This document shows, in pieces, positions 36,919 through 45,468 of a stretch of 64,000 bases of DNA. Position 1 is the first letter of the stretch; the number at the start of each line of letters is the position of its first letter. Source of the DNA: Mycobacterium sp. 852002-51971_SCH5477799-a (GTDB taxonomy: Bacteria; Actinomycetota; Actinomycetes; Mycobacteriales; Mycobacteriaceae); NCBI RefSeq assembly GCF_001667145.1, contig NZ_LZIF01000087.1, forward strand, positions 1 through 64,000, written 5' to 3'. The position numbers and the translations under genes are program-made. The notes beneath the pieces are model-generated. The model made no database searches. It was not told the origin of the DNA and saw only the letters and a program-made list of their open reading frames with translations.

Positions 36919-37722
36919 CTAAACCTCGACGGCGAACGTCGGCAGCGGCTTGCCACTCTTCCAATGCTTGAGCAACGCCACCGCCAGATCGCCGTAGGCC
37001 ACCGCGCCCTTGTTCTTGCGCCCGGCCATCACCGATGAGCCCGAGGCGCTGGCCTCGGCGAATCGCACCGTGCGAGGAATCGGCGGCGCCAGCACCGGCA
37101 GGTCGTACCGGTCGGCGACGTCGGCCAGGACGTCGCGGGTGTGGGTGGTGCGCGAGTCGTACAGCGTCGGCAGGGCGCCGAGCAGTCGCAGCTCCGGGTT
37201 GGTGATCTGCTGGACGTCGGCGACGGTGCGCAGGAACTGGCCGACCCCGCGGTGCGCGAGGGTTTCGCACTGCAGCGGCACCATTACCTCGTCCGCGGCC
37301 GTCAGCCCGTTGAGGGTGAGCACGCCCAGCGACGGCGGGCAGTCAATGATCACCACGTCGAATTGGTCGCCGAGTTTGGCCAACGCGCGCTTGAGCGCGT
37401 ATTCGCGGCCGGCCCGCATCAACAGCATCGCTTCGGCGCCGGCCAGGTCGATGTTGGCCGGCAGCAGCGTCATTCCCTCCGCGGTCTCGACCAGCGCGGC
37501 GTTGGGCTCGACGTCGCCGAGCAGCACCTCGTGCACGGAGACCGGTAGCTTGTCCGGGTCTTGGCCCAGCGAGAAGGTCAGGCAGCCCTGCGGATCGAGG
37601 TCGACCAGCAGCACCCGTTTGTTCTCGTCCACCATCGCCGCACCCAGCGACGCGACCGTGGTCGTCTTGGCGACACCACCCTTCTGGTTGGCCACCGCCA
37701 GTACCCGGGTCTTTGCAGCCAT
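36919..37722 (-). CDS. Orphan ParA/Soj-type ATPase (Rv3213c-like)
   Basis: 267 aa from ATG 37722. The deviant Walker A KGGVAKTTT, the switch VLLVDLDPQGCLT and VVIIDCPPSLGVLT are those of ParA/MinD ATPases. No parB or partner gene is adjacent, so it is an orphan ParA that may position a protein complex rather than the chromosome. It is divergent from gpm2 across about 120 bp. Confidence 0.92.
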   Translation of the reverse strand: MAAKTRVLAVANQKGGVAKTTTVASLGAAMVDENKRVLLVDLDPQGCLTFSLGQDPDKLPVSVHEVLLGDVEPNAALVETAEGMTLLPANIDLAGAEAMLLMRAGREYALKRALAKLGDQFDVVIIDCPPSLGVLTLNGLTAADEVMVPLQCETLAHRGVGQFLRTVADVQQITNPELRLLGALPTLYDSRTTHTRDVLADVADRYDLPVLAPPIPRTVRFAEASASGSSVMAGRKNKGAVAYGDLAVALLKHWKSGKPLPTFAVEV

Positions 37723-37843
37723 AGGCGCGGCTCTCCCCTCTGCGTAATCCCCATGCGCTCAACAACGCCCATCCTGACACGTTCGCCCGCCCCGCGCTGC
37801 GGCCTGAGCAACCACCGCGAGTCGTCCGGCAGAATCATTCGAT

Positions 37844-38434
37844 ATGGGGTTGCACAACCACCGCCTGGTGCTGCTGCGCCACGGCGAGACCGAGTGGTCG
37901 AAGTCGGGCCAACACACCGGCCGCACCGAGGTCGAGCTGACCGACGCCGGCCGAACGCAGGCCAAGCTGGCCGGCGGCGTGCTCGGCGAACTCAAACTCG
38001 TTGATCCGCTGGTGATCAGCAGCCCGCGGCAGCGTTCCCTGACCACCGCGCAGCTGGCCGGACTGTCCGTCGACGAGGTGTCCGAACTGCTGACGGAATG
38101 GGACTACGGCTCCTACGAGGGCCTGACCACCGAACAGATCCACGAGACGGTGCCCGATTGGTTGGTGTGGACGCACGGCTGCCCGGGCGGGGAGACCGTC
38201 GAGCAGGTCAGCGAGCGCGCTGACGCGGCCGTCGCGACCGCGCTGGAGCACATGGAGTCGCGCGACGTGATTTTGGTCAGCCATGGCCACTTCTCCCGGG
38301 CGGTGATCACGCGCTGGGTCGAACTGCCGCTGATCGAGGGCAGCCGCTTCGGCATGATCACCGCGTCGATTGCGGTCTGCGGTTTCGAACACGGGGTACG
38401 ACAGCTGCAGGCGCTCGGATTGACCGGTCAGTGA
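37844..38434 (+). CDS. gpm2: Histidine phosphatase (gpm2)
   Basis: 196 aa from ATG 37844. The catalytic motif LLRHGETEWS opens the protein; a second His lies in LVSHGHFSRAV and an Arg in SSPRQRSLTT. Despite its name as a phosphoglycerate mutase, the M. tuberculosis homologue Rv3214 was shown to be an acid phosphatase. Its stop overlaps the GTG of the isochorismate synthase gene by 4 nt, so they are coupled. Confidence 0.93.
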   Translation: MGLHNHRLVLLRHGETEWSKSGQHTGRTEVELTDAGRTQAKLAGGVLGELKLVDPLVISSPRQRSLTTAQLAGLSVDEVSELLTEWDYGSYEGLTTEQIHETVPDWLVWTHGCPGGETVEQVSERADAAVATALEHMESRDVILVSHGHFSRAVITRWVELPLIEGSRFGMITASIAVCGFEHGVRQLQALGLTGQ

Positions 38435-39582
38435 GCAGCCAAGGCGACGATGCGCGCCGCGCGGCGCCGCGAGGAGTCGAGTATCTGCATCGCGCACCAC
38501 CGTTCGCGCTGTGCGGGCCGACCGGCACCCTGATCGCCGACGGAGTGCGGCGCCGTTACGCAGACGTGGGCGCCGCGCAGGCCGCGCTGCGCTCGGATGA
38601 AGCGCCGATTGTGTTGGGCGCGTTGCCTTTCGACGTCACCAGGCCGGCGGCGTTACTGACGCCCGATGCGGTGAACGCCACGGACGGACCTCCGGACTGG
38701 CCGTCGGGCGGCCTGCCGCCGGTGCGGGTGGCCGAGGCCGTGCCGCCGCCGGTCGAATACCGCGACCGGATCCGCCGGGCGTGCGAGCAGCTGGCCGCGG
38801 CCGACAACCCGCTGGACAAGGTGGTGCTGGCCCGCGCCCTGCGGCTGGTTGCCGACGCCCCGCTGGATGCGCGGGTGGTCCTGCGCCGGTTGATTGCCGC
38901 TGACCCGGCGGCCTACGGCTATCTGGTGGACCTGACCGCCGCCGGCGACGAGTACGCGGGCACCGCACTGGTGGGCGCCAGCCCCGAGCTGCTGGTGGCG
39001 CGCAGCGGCGACCGCGTTGAATGCCGGCCGTTCGCCGGCTCGGCCCCGCGCTCCGCCGACCCGGAAACCGACGCCGCAAACGGCGCCGCGCTGGCCGCCT
39101 CGGCCAAGAACCGTCACGAGCACCAACTGGTCATCGAGACCATCAGGGCCGCCCTGGAGCCGCTGTGCGACGACCTGTCCATCGCGGCCGAACCGCAGTT
39201 AAGCAGCACCGCCACGGTTTGGCATCTGTGCACGCCGATCACCGGTCGTTTGCGCGATATATCAAGCACCGCAATGGATTTGGCGTTGTCGCTGCACCCG
39301 ACCCCGGCGGTCGGCGGGGTGCCGACCAAGTCCGCGATGGGGTTGATTGCCGAACTGGAAGGCGACCGGGGGTTCTACGCCGGGGCGGTGGGCTGGTGCG
39401 ACTCCCGTGGCGACGGCCGCTGGGTGGTGTCCCTGCGCTGCGCGCAGCTCTCGGCGGACCGGCGGGGCGCGCTGGCGCGCGCCGGCGGCGGTATCGTCGC
39501 CGAGTCCGATCCCGACGAGGAAGTCGCCGAAACGACAACGAAATTCGGCACGATCCTCAACGCTCTGGGAGTTGAGCGATGA
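38431..39582 (+). CDS. entC: Isochorismate synthase (EntC/MenF type)
   Basis: 383 aa from GTG 38431. The chorismate-binding fold is recognised by PLDKVVLARALRL, ASPELLVARSGDRVECRPFAGSA cut by a short gap, the catalytic HEHQLVIETI-like segment (KNRHEHQLVIETIRAALEP) and LHPTPAVGGVPTKSAMGLI, then GFYAGAVGW. It makes isochorismate for menaquinone or siderophore supply. Coupled to gpm2 upstream and to the GNAT gene downstream by an ATGA overlap. Confidence 0.92.
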   Translation: MSSQGDDARRAAPRGVEYLHRAPPFALCGPTGTLIADGVRRRYADVGAAQAALRSDEAPIVLGALPFDVTRPAALLTPDAVNATDGPPDWPSGGLPPVRVAEAVPPPVEYRDRIRRACEQLAAADNPLDKVVLARALRLVADAPLDARVVLRRLIAADPAAYGYLVDLTAAGDEYAGTALVGASPELLVARSGDRVECRPFAGSAPRSADPETDAANGAALAASAKNRHEHQLVIETIRAALEPLCDDLSIAAEPQLSSTATVWHLCTPITGRLRDISSTAMDLALSLHPTPAVGGVPTKSAMGLIAELEGDRGFYAGAVGWCDSRGDGRWVVSLRCAQLSADRRGALARAGGGIVAESDPDEEVAETTTKFGTILNALGVER

Positions 39583-40061
39583 GCCACCACATCCGCCGTG
39601 CCACGTCGCAAGACGCCGCCGCGATCACCGACATGATCCACACGCTGGCCGACTTCGAGCACGCCGCCGATCAGTGCACGGTGACCGAAAATCAAATCCG
39701 CGCAGCACTTTTCGAAGACCCGCCGACGGTGCATGGCCACCTGGCCGAGGTGGACGGCGAGATCGCGGCGATGGCGCTGTGGTTCCTCAACTACTCCACC
39801 TGGGACGGCGTGGCGGGCATCTACCTGGAAGACCTGTTCGTGCGGCCCGAGTTTCGCCGGCGCGGACTGGCCCGCGCGCTGCTGGCCGCGTTGGCCTCCG
39901 AATGCCTGCGGCGCGGCTACACGCGGCTGTCCTGGGCGGTGCTCAACTGGAACGCCGACGCCATCGCGCTCTACGAAGCCATCGGCGGGCAACCGCAGAA
40001 CGAATGGACGACCTATCGGCTGTCCGGGGCGTCGTTGGCCGGCTTGGCGGAATCGCCCTGA
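39579..40061 (+). CDS. GNAT-family N-acetyltransferase
   Basis: 160 aa from ATG 39579, overlapping the entC stop by 4 nt. GNAT motifs: DAAAITDMIHTLADFEHA at the start, LEDLFVRPEFRRRGLARALL for acetyl-CoA binding (motif A), and WAVLNWNADAIALYEAIGG (motif B). The pattern resembles diamine/spermidine-type acetyltransferases; substrate unknown. Its last 49 bases overlap the convergent membrane-protein gene. Confidence 0.9.
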   Translation: MSHHIRRATSQDAAAITDMIHTLADFEHAADQCTVTENQIRAALFEDPPTVHGHLAEVDGEIAAMALWFLNYSTWDGVAGIYLEDLFVRPEFRRRGLARALLAALASECLRRGYTRLSWAVLNWNADAIALYEAIGGQPQNEWTTYRLSGASLAGLAESP

Positions 40062-40444
40062 TCACCGCCGGCCCAGCGCACCGCGGCGGGACTGAACAGC
40101 AATCCCAGCACGATCAGCGCCGCAGCACCCAGCGGAATCCCGAAGCCCGGCTGACGTGATCCGACCGCGAGGTACCACGCCACCGGCAATAACAGCAGCT
40201 GGGTGATGACGGCCAGACCGCGGCCCCAGCGCTTGCCGAGGATCAGCGCGCGCCCCGCGGCGATCACCCCGGCGCCGACCAAAACGAACCAGCCCGCCGT
40301 CGCGAGGCCGTTGACCATTTGCTGATCGGCCCCCGCGATGCCCCGCACCACCAAGACCACCGCCACGATCAGCGCCGCGATCCCCTGTAGCGCAACGATC
40401 AGGCCGGCGCGGCGAACGGTGATCGGAGCGGCTGGCGGCGTCAC
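40013..40444 (-). CDS. Small integral membrane protein (Rv3217c-like)
   Basis: 143 aa from GTG 40444 with four hydrophobic helices (LIVALQGIAALIVAVVLVV, GLATAGWFVLVGAGVIAAG, LAVITQLLLLPVAWYLAVG, IPLGAAALIVLGLLF). No motif points to a function. The 3' end overlaps the GNAT gene tail-to-tail. Confidence 0.85.
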   Translation of the reverse strand: MTPPAAPITVRRAGLIVALQGIAALIVAVVLVVRGIAGADQQMVNGLATAGWFVLVGAGVIAAGRALILGKRWGRGLAVITQLLLLPVAWYLAVGSRQPGFGIPLGAAALIVLGLLFSPAAVRWAGGDQGDSAKPANDAPDSR

Positions 40445-40530
40445 AGCGTCAGCGTAGTCAGGGCGGTCGCCGGTCCCCCGGCGGTTCCCTCACAGCGGCG
40501 CCTTAACCGGCGCGCCTAAGCTCGTGGCTC

Positions 40531-41496
40531 ATGCGGGCCGTGCTGATCGTCAACCCCACAGCCACTTCCACCACACCGGCCGGTCGCGACCTGCTGGCCC
40601 ACGCGCTCAAAAGCCGCCTTCAGCTCAGTGTCGAACACACCAACCATCGCGGTCATGGCACCGAGCTCGCGCAGAAGGCCGTCGCCGACGGTATCGATCT
40701 GGTGGTGGTGCACGGCGGCGACGGCACAGTGAGCGGCGTGGTCAACGGCCTGCTCGGCCGGCCGGGGCCGCTTCCGAGCGGACCGGTACCCGCGGTCGCC
40801 GTGGTGCCCGGCGGTTCGGCGAATGTGCTGGCGCGTTCCCTGGGCATTTCCCCGGATCCGGTCGCGGCCACCAACCAGCTCATCCAGCTGCTCGACGACT
40901 ACCAGCGGCGCCAAGCCTGGCGGCGGATCGGTCTGATCGACTGTGGCGAGCGCTGGGCGGTCTTCAACACCGGCATGGGCGTCGACGCCGAGGTGGTGGC
41001 CGCGGTCGAGGCCGAACGGGACAAGGGCGGCAAGGTTTCGGCGTGGCGCTACATCCGCGCTTCGGTGCCCGCCGTGTGGGCCTACACGCGCCGCGAACCG
41101 ATGCTGACACTCGAACTTCCCGGCCGCGAACCCATCACCGGCATCAGCTTCGCGTTCGTGTCGAACTCCAGCCCTTGGACTTTCGCCAACGCACGGCCGG
41201 TGTGGACCAATCCCGGCTGCAGCTTCGAGTCTGGCCTGGGGGTGTTCGCTCCCACCACCATGAAAACGATTCCCACCCTGAGGATCGTGCGGCAGATGTT
41301 GGCCAAACGACCCACGTTCGACTTCAAGCACCTCATCACCGAGGACGACCTGCCATGCGTCCGAGTTACCTCGACCGCAGGGCCAGTGGCCTGCCAGTTT
41401 GACGGCGATTACCTCGGCGTGCGCGAAACCATGACGTTCAAGGCGGTCCCGGACGCGCTGGCGGTGGTAGCGCCGCCTCAACAAAAATGGCGCTGA
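40531..41496 (+). CDS. Diacylglycerol/lipid kinase (DagK-like catalytic fold)
   Basis: 321 aa from ATG 40531. The N-terminal nucleotide domain has IVNPTATSTTPAGRD, the signature VVVHGGDGTVSGVVNGL and VPGGSANVLARSLGI; the C-terminal beta domain has FNTGMGVDAEVV and QFDGDYLGV. It phosphorylates a lipid such as diacylglycerol, or is a related lipid kinase of the mannoside/phospholipid pathway. Single gene, followed by the long whiB1 leader. Confidence 0.92.
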   Translation: MRAVLIVNPTATSTTPAGRDLLAHALKSRLQLSVEHTNHRGHGTELAQKAVADGIDLVVVHGGDGTVSGVVNGLLGRPGPLPSGPVPAVAVVPGGSANVLARSLGISPDPVAATNQLIQLLDDYQRRQAWRRIGLIDCGERWAVFNTGMGVDAEVVAAVEAERDKGGKVSAWRYIRASVPAVWAYTRREPMLTLELPGREPITGISFAFVSNSSPWTFANARPVWTNPGCSFESGLGVFAPTTMKTIPTLRIVRQMLAKRPTFDFKHLITEDDLPCVRVTSTAGPVACQFDGDYLGVRETMTFKAVPDALAVVAPPQQKWR

Positions 41497-41600
41497 CCTG
41501 CGCTGATTCCGCGCTCGGGCGCTGTGCGCGTAAAAATTTCCGTGAAGCAGCCCGTGGAGTGTAGTACAACGGAGTGAGGGCTTGGCTAAGAGATGATCAA

Positions 41601-41616
41601 AGTGAGATAGCCCACG
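41601..41616. promoter_or_regulatory. CRP (cAMP receptor) site upstream of whiB1
   Basis: AGTGAGATAGCCCACG matches the mycobacterial CRP pattern (TGTGA-N6-TCACA with substitutions) and, from recall, the known CRP site of the M. tuberculosis whiB1 promoter. It lies just upstream of the -35 at 41632, the usual place for an activator. Confidence 0.75.
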
Positions 41617-41631
41617 AGCGAACTCACGCTA

Positions 41632-41659
41632 TTGACATCTGTTGAGCCTGTGAAACGAT
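41632..41659 (+). promoter_or_regulatory. whiB1 promoter
   Basis: A perfect -35 TTGACA (41632-41637) is followed after 16 nt by AACGAT (41654-41659) as a weak -10. The CRP site sits 15 nt upstream. Transcription would start near 41667, giving a leader of about 110 nt. Confidence 0.6.
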
Positions 41660-41671
41660 CAAAACGTTGCA

Positions 41672-41712
41672 TGCAGAAACTACGTAGGAGTCCGGACTCC
41701 TTTTCTTCTGCA
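41672..41712. promoter_or_regulatory. Nested inverted repeats in the whiB1 5' leader
   Basis: A perfect 16-bp palindrome AGGAGTCCGGACTCCT (41686-41701) is followed by TTTCTTCT and is framed by TGCAGAA (41672) and TTCTGCA (41706). The RNA could fold into a stem-loop with a U-rich 3' side, about 65 nt before the whiB1 ATG. It might be an attenuator, a stability element, or a DNA-binding site. Confidence 0.6.
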
Positions 41713-41776
41713 CGCGTAAACAGCCGAAGAAAATGGCCGTGCGCCTTGCTGCGCACTCAGTGAGGAGTAAAGACGT

Positions 41777-42031
41777 ATGGATTGGCGCCACAAGGCGGTC
41801 TGTCGTGATGAAGACCCGGAGCTGTTCTTCCCGGTAGGGAACAGCGGCCCGGCGCTCGCGCAGATCGCTGACGCGAAACTGGTCTGTAATCGGTGTCCGG
41901 TGACCACAGAGTGCCTGGGTTGGGCCCTGAACACTGGCCAGGACTCGGGCGTCTGGGGCGGCATGAGCGAAGACGAGCGGCGTGCACTGAAGCGCCGCAA
42001 CGCCCGGACGAAAGCCCGCAGCGGGGTATAA
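41777..42031 (+). CDS. whiB1: WhiB1 NO-responsive Fe-S transcription factor
   Basis: 84 aa from ATG 41777 (GTGAGGAGTAAAG upstream). The Fe-S ligands are Cys9, Cys37, Cys40 and Cys46; the SigA-binding turn is SGVWGG; the basic tail (KRRNARTKARSG) binds DNA. WhiB1 is essential in M. tuberculosis, its [4Fe-4S] cluster reacts with nitric oxide, and its transcription is cAMP/CRP controlled. A large hairpin directly follows the stop. Confidence 0.97.
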   Translation: MDWRHKAVCRDEDPELFFPVGNSGPALAQIADAKLVCNRCPVTTECLGWALNTGQDSGVWGGMSEDERRALKRRNARTKARSGV

Positions 42032-42091
42032 CCCACATAACGCAAATAGTGCGGCCTCGACGAAAGTCGGGGCCGCGCCTTTGCGTGTGGG
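42032..42091. terminator. Bidirectional terminator between whiB1 and pdtaS
   Basis: The central stem GCGGCCTCGAC / GTCGGGGCCGC (one G:U) closes a GAAA loop. Outer arms CGCAAA/TTTGCG and CCCACA/TGTGGG extend it to the full span. It starts right after the whiB1 stop and ends 12 nt before the pdtaS stop. Confidence 0.85.
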
Positions 42092-42103
42092 AGCGCTGCG
42101 CGC

Positions 42104-43603
42104 CTACAGCAGCAGACGGGTTCGCCGGCCGATCGGCACCCGCAGCACCACATCGGTGCCGCGGACGGGCGCCTCACGCATGCCCAGCGTGCCGTCCAGC
42201 TCCGCCGACACCAGGGTCCGCACGATCTGCAGACCGAGGCTGTCGGAGGTCTCCAGGCTGAATCCCTCCGGCAGCCCACGACCGTCGTCGTGCACCACGA
42301 CGTCGAGCCAGCGGGCGGATCGCTCGGCGCGAATGGTCACCGAGCCCTCTTCGGCCGCCGGGTCGAAGGCGTGCTCGATCGCGTTCTGCACCAGTTCGGT
42401 GATCACCATGATCAGCGCGGTGGCCCGGTCCGAGTCCAGCACACCCAGGTCGCCGACCCGGTTGATGCGGATCGGCCGGTCCACCGACGCCACGTCGTTC
42501 ATGATCGGCAGGATCCGGTCGATCACCTCGTCGAGGTTGACCTGTTCGTCCACCGACATCGACAGCGCGTCGTGCACCAGCGCGATCGACGACACCCGCC
42601 GCACCGACTCGATCAGAGCCTCCCGCCCCTCCGCGTTGACGGTCCGGCGCGCCTGCAGGCGCAACAGAGCCGCCACGGTTTGCAGGTTGTTCTTGACCCG
42701 GTGGTGGATCTCCCGGATGGTGGCGTCCTTGGAGATCAAGGCGCGGTCACGACGCTTGACCTCCGTGACGTCGCGGATCAGCACCGCCGCGCCGGCGCTG
42801 GCACCGTCGACCATCAGTGGCAGCGTGCGCAGCAGCACGGTGGCTCCGCCGGCGTCGACCTCCATGCGCATGCTGCGCCCGCCGGCCACCAGATCTTGCA
42901 CGTGCTCGGCCACCTCCTGGGCCTCGAACGGGTCGGAGATCAGCGGGCGCGTGACCTCGATGAGGTTGCGCCCCTCCAGCTCGGTGGTCAGGCCCATCCG
43001 GTGATAGGCGGACAGCGCGTTGGGACTGGCGTAGGCGACGACGCCGTGCACATCGAGGCGAATGAAGCCATCGCCCGCCCGCGGGGTCGAGCGCGACATC
43101 ACCACGTCGCCCACGTCCGGAAACGTTCCCTCGGCGAGCATGTGGACCAGATCGCCGGCGCACTCCCGGTAGGCGATCTCCAGCTGACCGGACGTTCGGT
43201 CGGCGGCCAACGCGGTCTGATGGTGGGTGAGAACGGCCACCACCTTGCCGCCGTACCGCACCGGAGACGCCTCGATGTGCGTGCCGGTTAACCACGAATC
43301 CTGTTGTCCGGCAATGTCATTGCGCTTGCCGGTGCCCGACGCGAACGTTTCGGCCACGAGTGCCAACCGGTCGGATCCGACGACGGTGCCGACCGCGTCG
43401 GTTTGCAGCGCCGTGGGCGCCGTGTTCGGCCGGCACTGCGCCACACAGACCAGCGCGCCGTCGTCGCGACGCACCCACATCAGGTAGTCGGCGAAGGACA
43501 AGTCGGCCAGCAGCTGCCACTCCCCGACCACCGCGTGCAGGTGGTCCACCGCGTTGCCCGGCAGCATGGTGTGTTCGGCGAGCAGATCACCGAGAGTTGA
43601 CAT
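42104..43603 (-). CDS. pdtaS: PdtaS sensor histidine kinase
   Basis: 499 aa from ATG 43603. N-terminal GAF-type domain (about 1-150), a PAS domain (about 175-285) and a HisKA_2 kinase with the phosphoacceptor in EIHHRVKNNLQTVAALLRL, then an HATPase with VITELVQNAIEHAF and VHDDGRGLPEGF. It is soluble. PdtaS partners with the antiterminator PdtaR, which is encoded elsewhere, and has been linked to sensing of c-di-GMP, copper and nitric oxide. Confidence 0.95.
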   Translation of the reverse strand: MSTLGDLLAEHTMLPGNAVDHLHAVVGEWQLLADLSFADYLMWVRRDDGALVCVAQCRPNTAPTALQTDAVGTVVGSDRLALVAETFASGTGKRNDIAGQQDSWLTGTHIEASPVRYGGKVVAVLTHHQTALAADRTSGQLEIAYRECAGDLVHMLAEGTFPDVGDVVMSRSTPRAGDGFIRLDVHGVVAYASPNALSAYHRMGLTTELEGRNLIEVTRPLISDPFEAQEVAEHVQDLVAGGRSMRMEVDAGGATVLLRTLPLMVDGASAGAAVLIRDVTEVKRRDRALISKDATIREIHHRVKNNLQTVAALLRLQARRTVNAEGREALIESVRRVSSIALVHDALSMSVDEQVNLDEVIDRILPIMNDVASVDRPIRINRVGDLGVLDSDRATALIMVITELVQNAIEHAFDPAAEEGSVTIRAERSARWLDVVVHDDGRGLPEGFSLETSDSLGLQIVRTLVSAELDGTLGMREAPVRGTDVVLRVPIGRRTRLLL

Positions 43604-43651
43604 CGCTTACTCCCCGGGTCGTTCCCGGCGGCTGGTCGAGGGGTCCGACTT

Positions 43652-43867
43652 CTAGCTGATCACCGCGATAAGGTCGCCCGCCTGAATCACGTCGCCCACC
43701 GACACACTGACCTTGCTGACGGTGCCGCCCACTTCGGCCAGGACGGGGATCTCCATCTTCATCGACTCCAGCAGCACCACGATGTCGCCTTTGCCGATCT
43801 GGTCGCCCTCGTTCACAACGACTTCGAGCACGCTGGCCACGATCTCGGCGCGCACATCCTCCGCCAT
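43652..43867 (-). CDS. Biotinyl/lipoyl-attachment protein (TB7.3)
   Basis: 71 aa from ATG 43867, the length I recall for TB7.3. The attachment Lys is in VLLESMKMEIPV, flanked by the two symmetric hairpins of a biotinyl domain. It is a stand-alone carrier without a carboxylase gene nearby. A longer frame upstream to 43924 has no better start signal. Confidence 0.93.
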   Translation of the reverse strand: MAEDVRAEIVASVLEVVVNEGDQIGKGDIVVLLESMKMEIPVLAEVGGTVSKVSVSVGDVIQAGDLIAVIS

Positions 43868-44101
43868 CTTCACCCCACTCGTCTCGGCCTTCGCGCAGGC
43901 TGGCTGCTGGTCATCACGGTTCAATCAGGCCCATCAGGCTCGGATACATCGAACCACAGGGCCGGTCGGGGCCGCGGCGCACGGGGCCCGCAAGGGCCCT
44001 ACGAGGGCGAAGACACTGCACAGGACGTCCCGTGAGACAATGGCCGTCAAGCCAACGGGCGCGGAGCGCCTAGTTTGACAGCAATCACGGAGGTTTTCAC
44101 C

Positions 44102-44176
44102 ATGGCCAAACGGGGCCGTAAGAAGCGCGACCGCAAGCACAGCAAGGCCAACCACGGCAAGCGCCCCAACTCCTGA
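44102..44176 (+). CDS. Mycobacterial 50S ribosomal protein bL37 (24 aa)
   Basis: ATG 44102 follows a very good ribosome binding site (ACGGAGG). The 24-residue product starts MAKRGRKKRDRKHSK and ends GKRPNS. From recall this is bL37, the tiny large-subunit protein found in cryo-EM structures of the M. smegmatis ribosome and often missed in annotation. It is 15 of 24 basic residues (Arg, Lys, His). It is alone on the plus strand between TB7.3 and rshA, with a possible -10 TAGTTT at 44071. Confidence 0.8.
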   Translation: MAKRGRKKRDRKHSKANHGKRPNS

Positions 44177-44183
44177 CGGGACG

Positions 44184-44498
44184 CTACTGCGTACCCCGGA
44201 TGATCGTGGTCCGGCGGATCTCGAGCCGTAGCCGCTCGCGCAGCGCCTCAGGGGCCTTCTCGCCCCTGCATTTGGTGGCGATCAGCGCCTTGATCCGCTC
44301 TTCGAGCCCGTAGTGCTTGAAGCAACCGGGGCACGCCTCGAGGTGCTGACGCAGCTGCTCGCGGGTGTCCGGGCCGCATTCACCGTCGAGCAGCAGCCAG
44401 ACCTGGCGGATGACCTCCGCGCAACCGACGCTGCCGTGTGACTCGTCGTTGGGGCAGGCGTCGGGCGAAGCACCGCCCTGGCCGGAGAACTCGCTCAT
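44184..44498 (-). CDS. rshA: RshA, anti-sigma factor of SigH
   Basis: 104 aa from ATG 44498. The ZAS motif is HLEACPGC (HxxxCxxC) with an upstream Cys in SVGCAEV. RshA binds SigH and releases it on oxidation or heat; phosphorylation by PknB is also reported. Its ATG overlaps the sigH stop by 4 nt, so the pair is translated in balance. Confidence 0.95.
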   Translation of the reverse strand: MSEFSGQGGASPDACPNDESHGSVGCAEVIRQVWLLLDGECGPDTREQLRQHLEACPGCFKHYGLEERIKALIATKCRGEKAPEALRERLRLEIRRTTIIRGTQ

Positions 44499-45277
44499 GA
44501 CGACACCTCCTCGTGCGTCTGCTGACCGCGGTTGAAACCGCGCTCCTTGGCAACGTCGGCCAATAAGCCACGCAGCTGCCGGCGGCCGCGGTGCAGCCGT
44601 GACATTACCGTTCCAATCGGCGTATCCATGATTTCGGCGATTTCCTTATACGGGAAGCCTTCGACGTCGGCGTAATAGACCGCCATCCGGAATTCTTCCG
44701 GCAAAGCCGCCAGCGCGTCCTTGATTTCGGAGTCCGGCAGCGCCTCGAGGGCCTCCACCTCTGCCGAACGCAGCCCCGTGGACGAATGCTCGGCGTTGGA
44801 GGCCAGCTGCCAGTCGGTGATCTCCTCGGTCGGATACTCCGCGGGTTGGCGCTGCTTCTTGCGATAGCTGTTGATGTAGGTGTTGGTCAGGATCCGGTAC
44901 AGCCACGCCTTCAGATTGGTGCCGGCCCTAAACGAGCGGAATCCCGCATAGGCCTTGACCATGGTCTCTTGCAACAGATCTTCGGCGTCGGCGGGATTGC
45001 GCGTCATGCGCAGCGCGCCGCCGTAAAGCTGGTCCAGCAGGGGGATCGCGTCGCGCTCGAACCGCGCCGTTAGTTCCGCGTCCGTCTCTTCGGGCGCGGC
45101 GGGCTCGGAAACCTCGGGTCCCGTCGCGCCATCGCGGCCATCGTCAGCATCGGCCATGTCGATCAACCCGGTCCCTTCTGCGGCGGTGTTGCCGGAGAGC
45201 ACGGAAAGCGCCACCGGACTCGCAAGGAAGCCAGCCAACCGCTCCTCGCCTAACAGGCTCGTCGCCGTTGACCCCAC
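44495..45277 (-). CDS. sigH: SigH, ECF sigma factor for oxidative and heat stress (long form)
   Basis: 260 aa from GTG 45277, which has an in-frame TAG upstream and a very strong ribosome binding site (AGGAGGAG). The form homologous to M. tuberculosis SigH would start at ATG 45157 (MADADDG, 220 aa) with a poor site. Region 2 has [17 protein letters not shown] and region 4 has [24 protein letters not shown]. SigH controls thioredoxin, mycoredoxin and other thiol-stress genes. A candidate SigH promoter lies about 80 nt upstream, which implies autoregulation. Confidence 0.93.
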   Translation of the reverse strand: MGSTATSLLGEERLAGFLASPVALSVLSGNTAAEGTGLIDMADADDGRDGATGPEVSEPAAPEETDAELTARFERDAIPLLDQLYGGALRMTRNPADAEDLLQETMVKAYAGFRSFRAGTNLKAWLYRILTNTYINSYRKKQRQPAEYPTEEITDWQLASNAEHSSTGLRSAEVEALEALPDSEIKDALAALPEEFRMAVYYADVEGFPYKEIAEIMDTPIGTVMSRLHRGRRQLRGLLADVAKERGFNRGQQTHEEVSS

Positions 45278-45356
45278 GCTGCTCCTCCTAATCTAAGCGC
45301 TGACCCCGACACCGTCCGTCCGGGTCCGCTCCACCGCTTGTGCAACCGACTGGATC

Positions 45357-45383
45357 AACGCCGCGCGCGACCTCGCTATTTCC
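45357..45383 (-). promoter_or_regulatory. Candidate SigH autoregulatory promoter
   Basis: Read on the minus strand, GGAAAT, 17 nt, then CGTT fits the SigH consensus. The start point would lie about 70 nt before the long-form GTG of sigH. Confidence 0.6.
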
Positions 45384-45468
45384 ACAGCGCGGCCGGGCGG
45401 ATGCCGGCCCTGGCGACCGGTTTCGGACCCCGATCAGTGCGGTTCGGGCGTGGCGTTAGTGTGACGCC

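Noticed and set aside
43984..43999. GGGCCC-GCAA-GGGCCC hairpin upstream of bL37
   Set aside because: Such short GC hairpins are frequent at this base composition. No T-tract or placement after a gene end supports a terminator.
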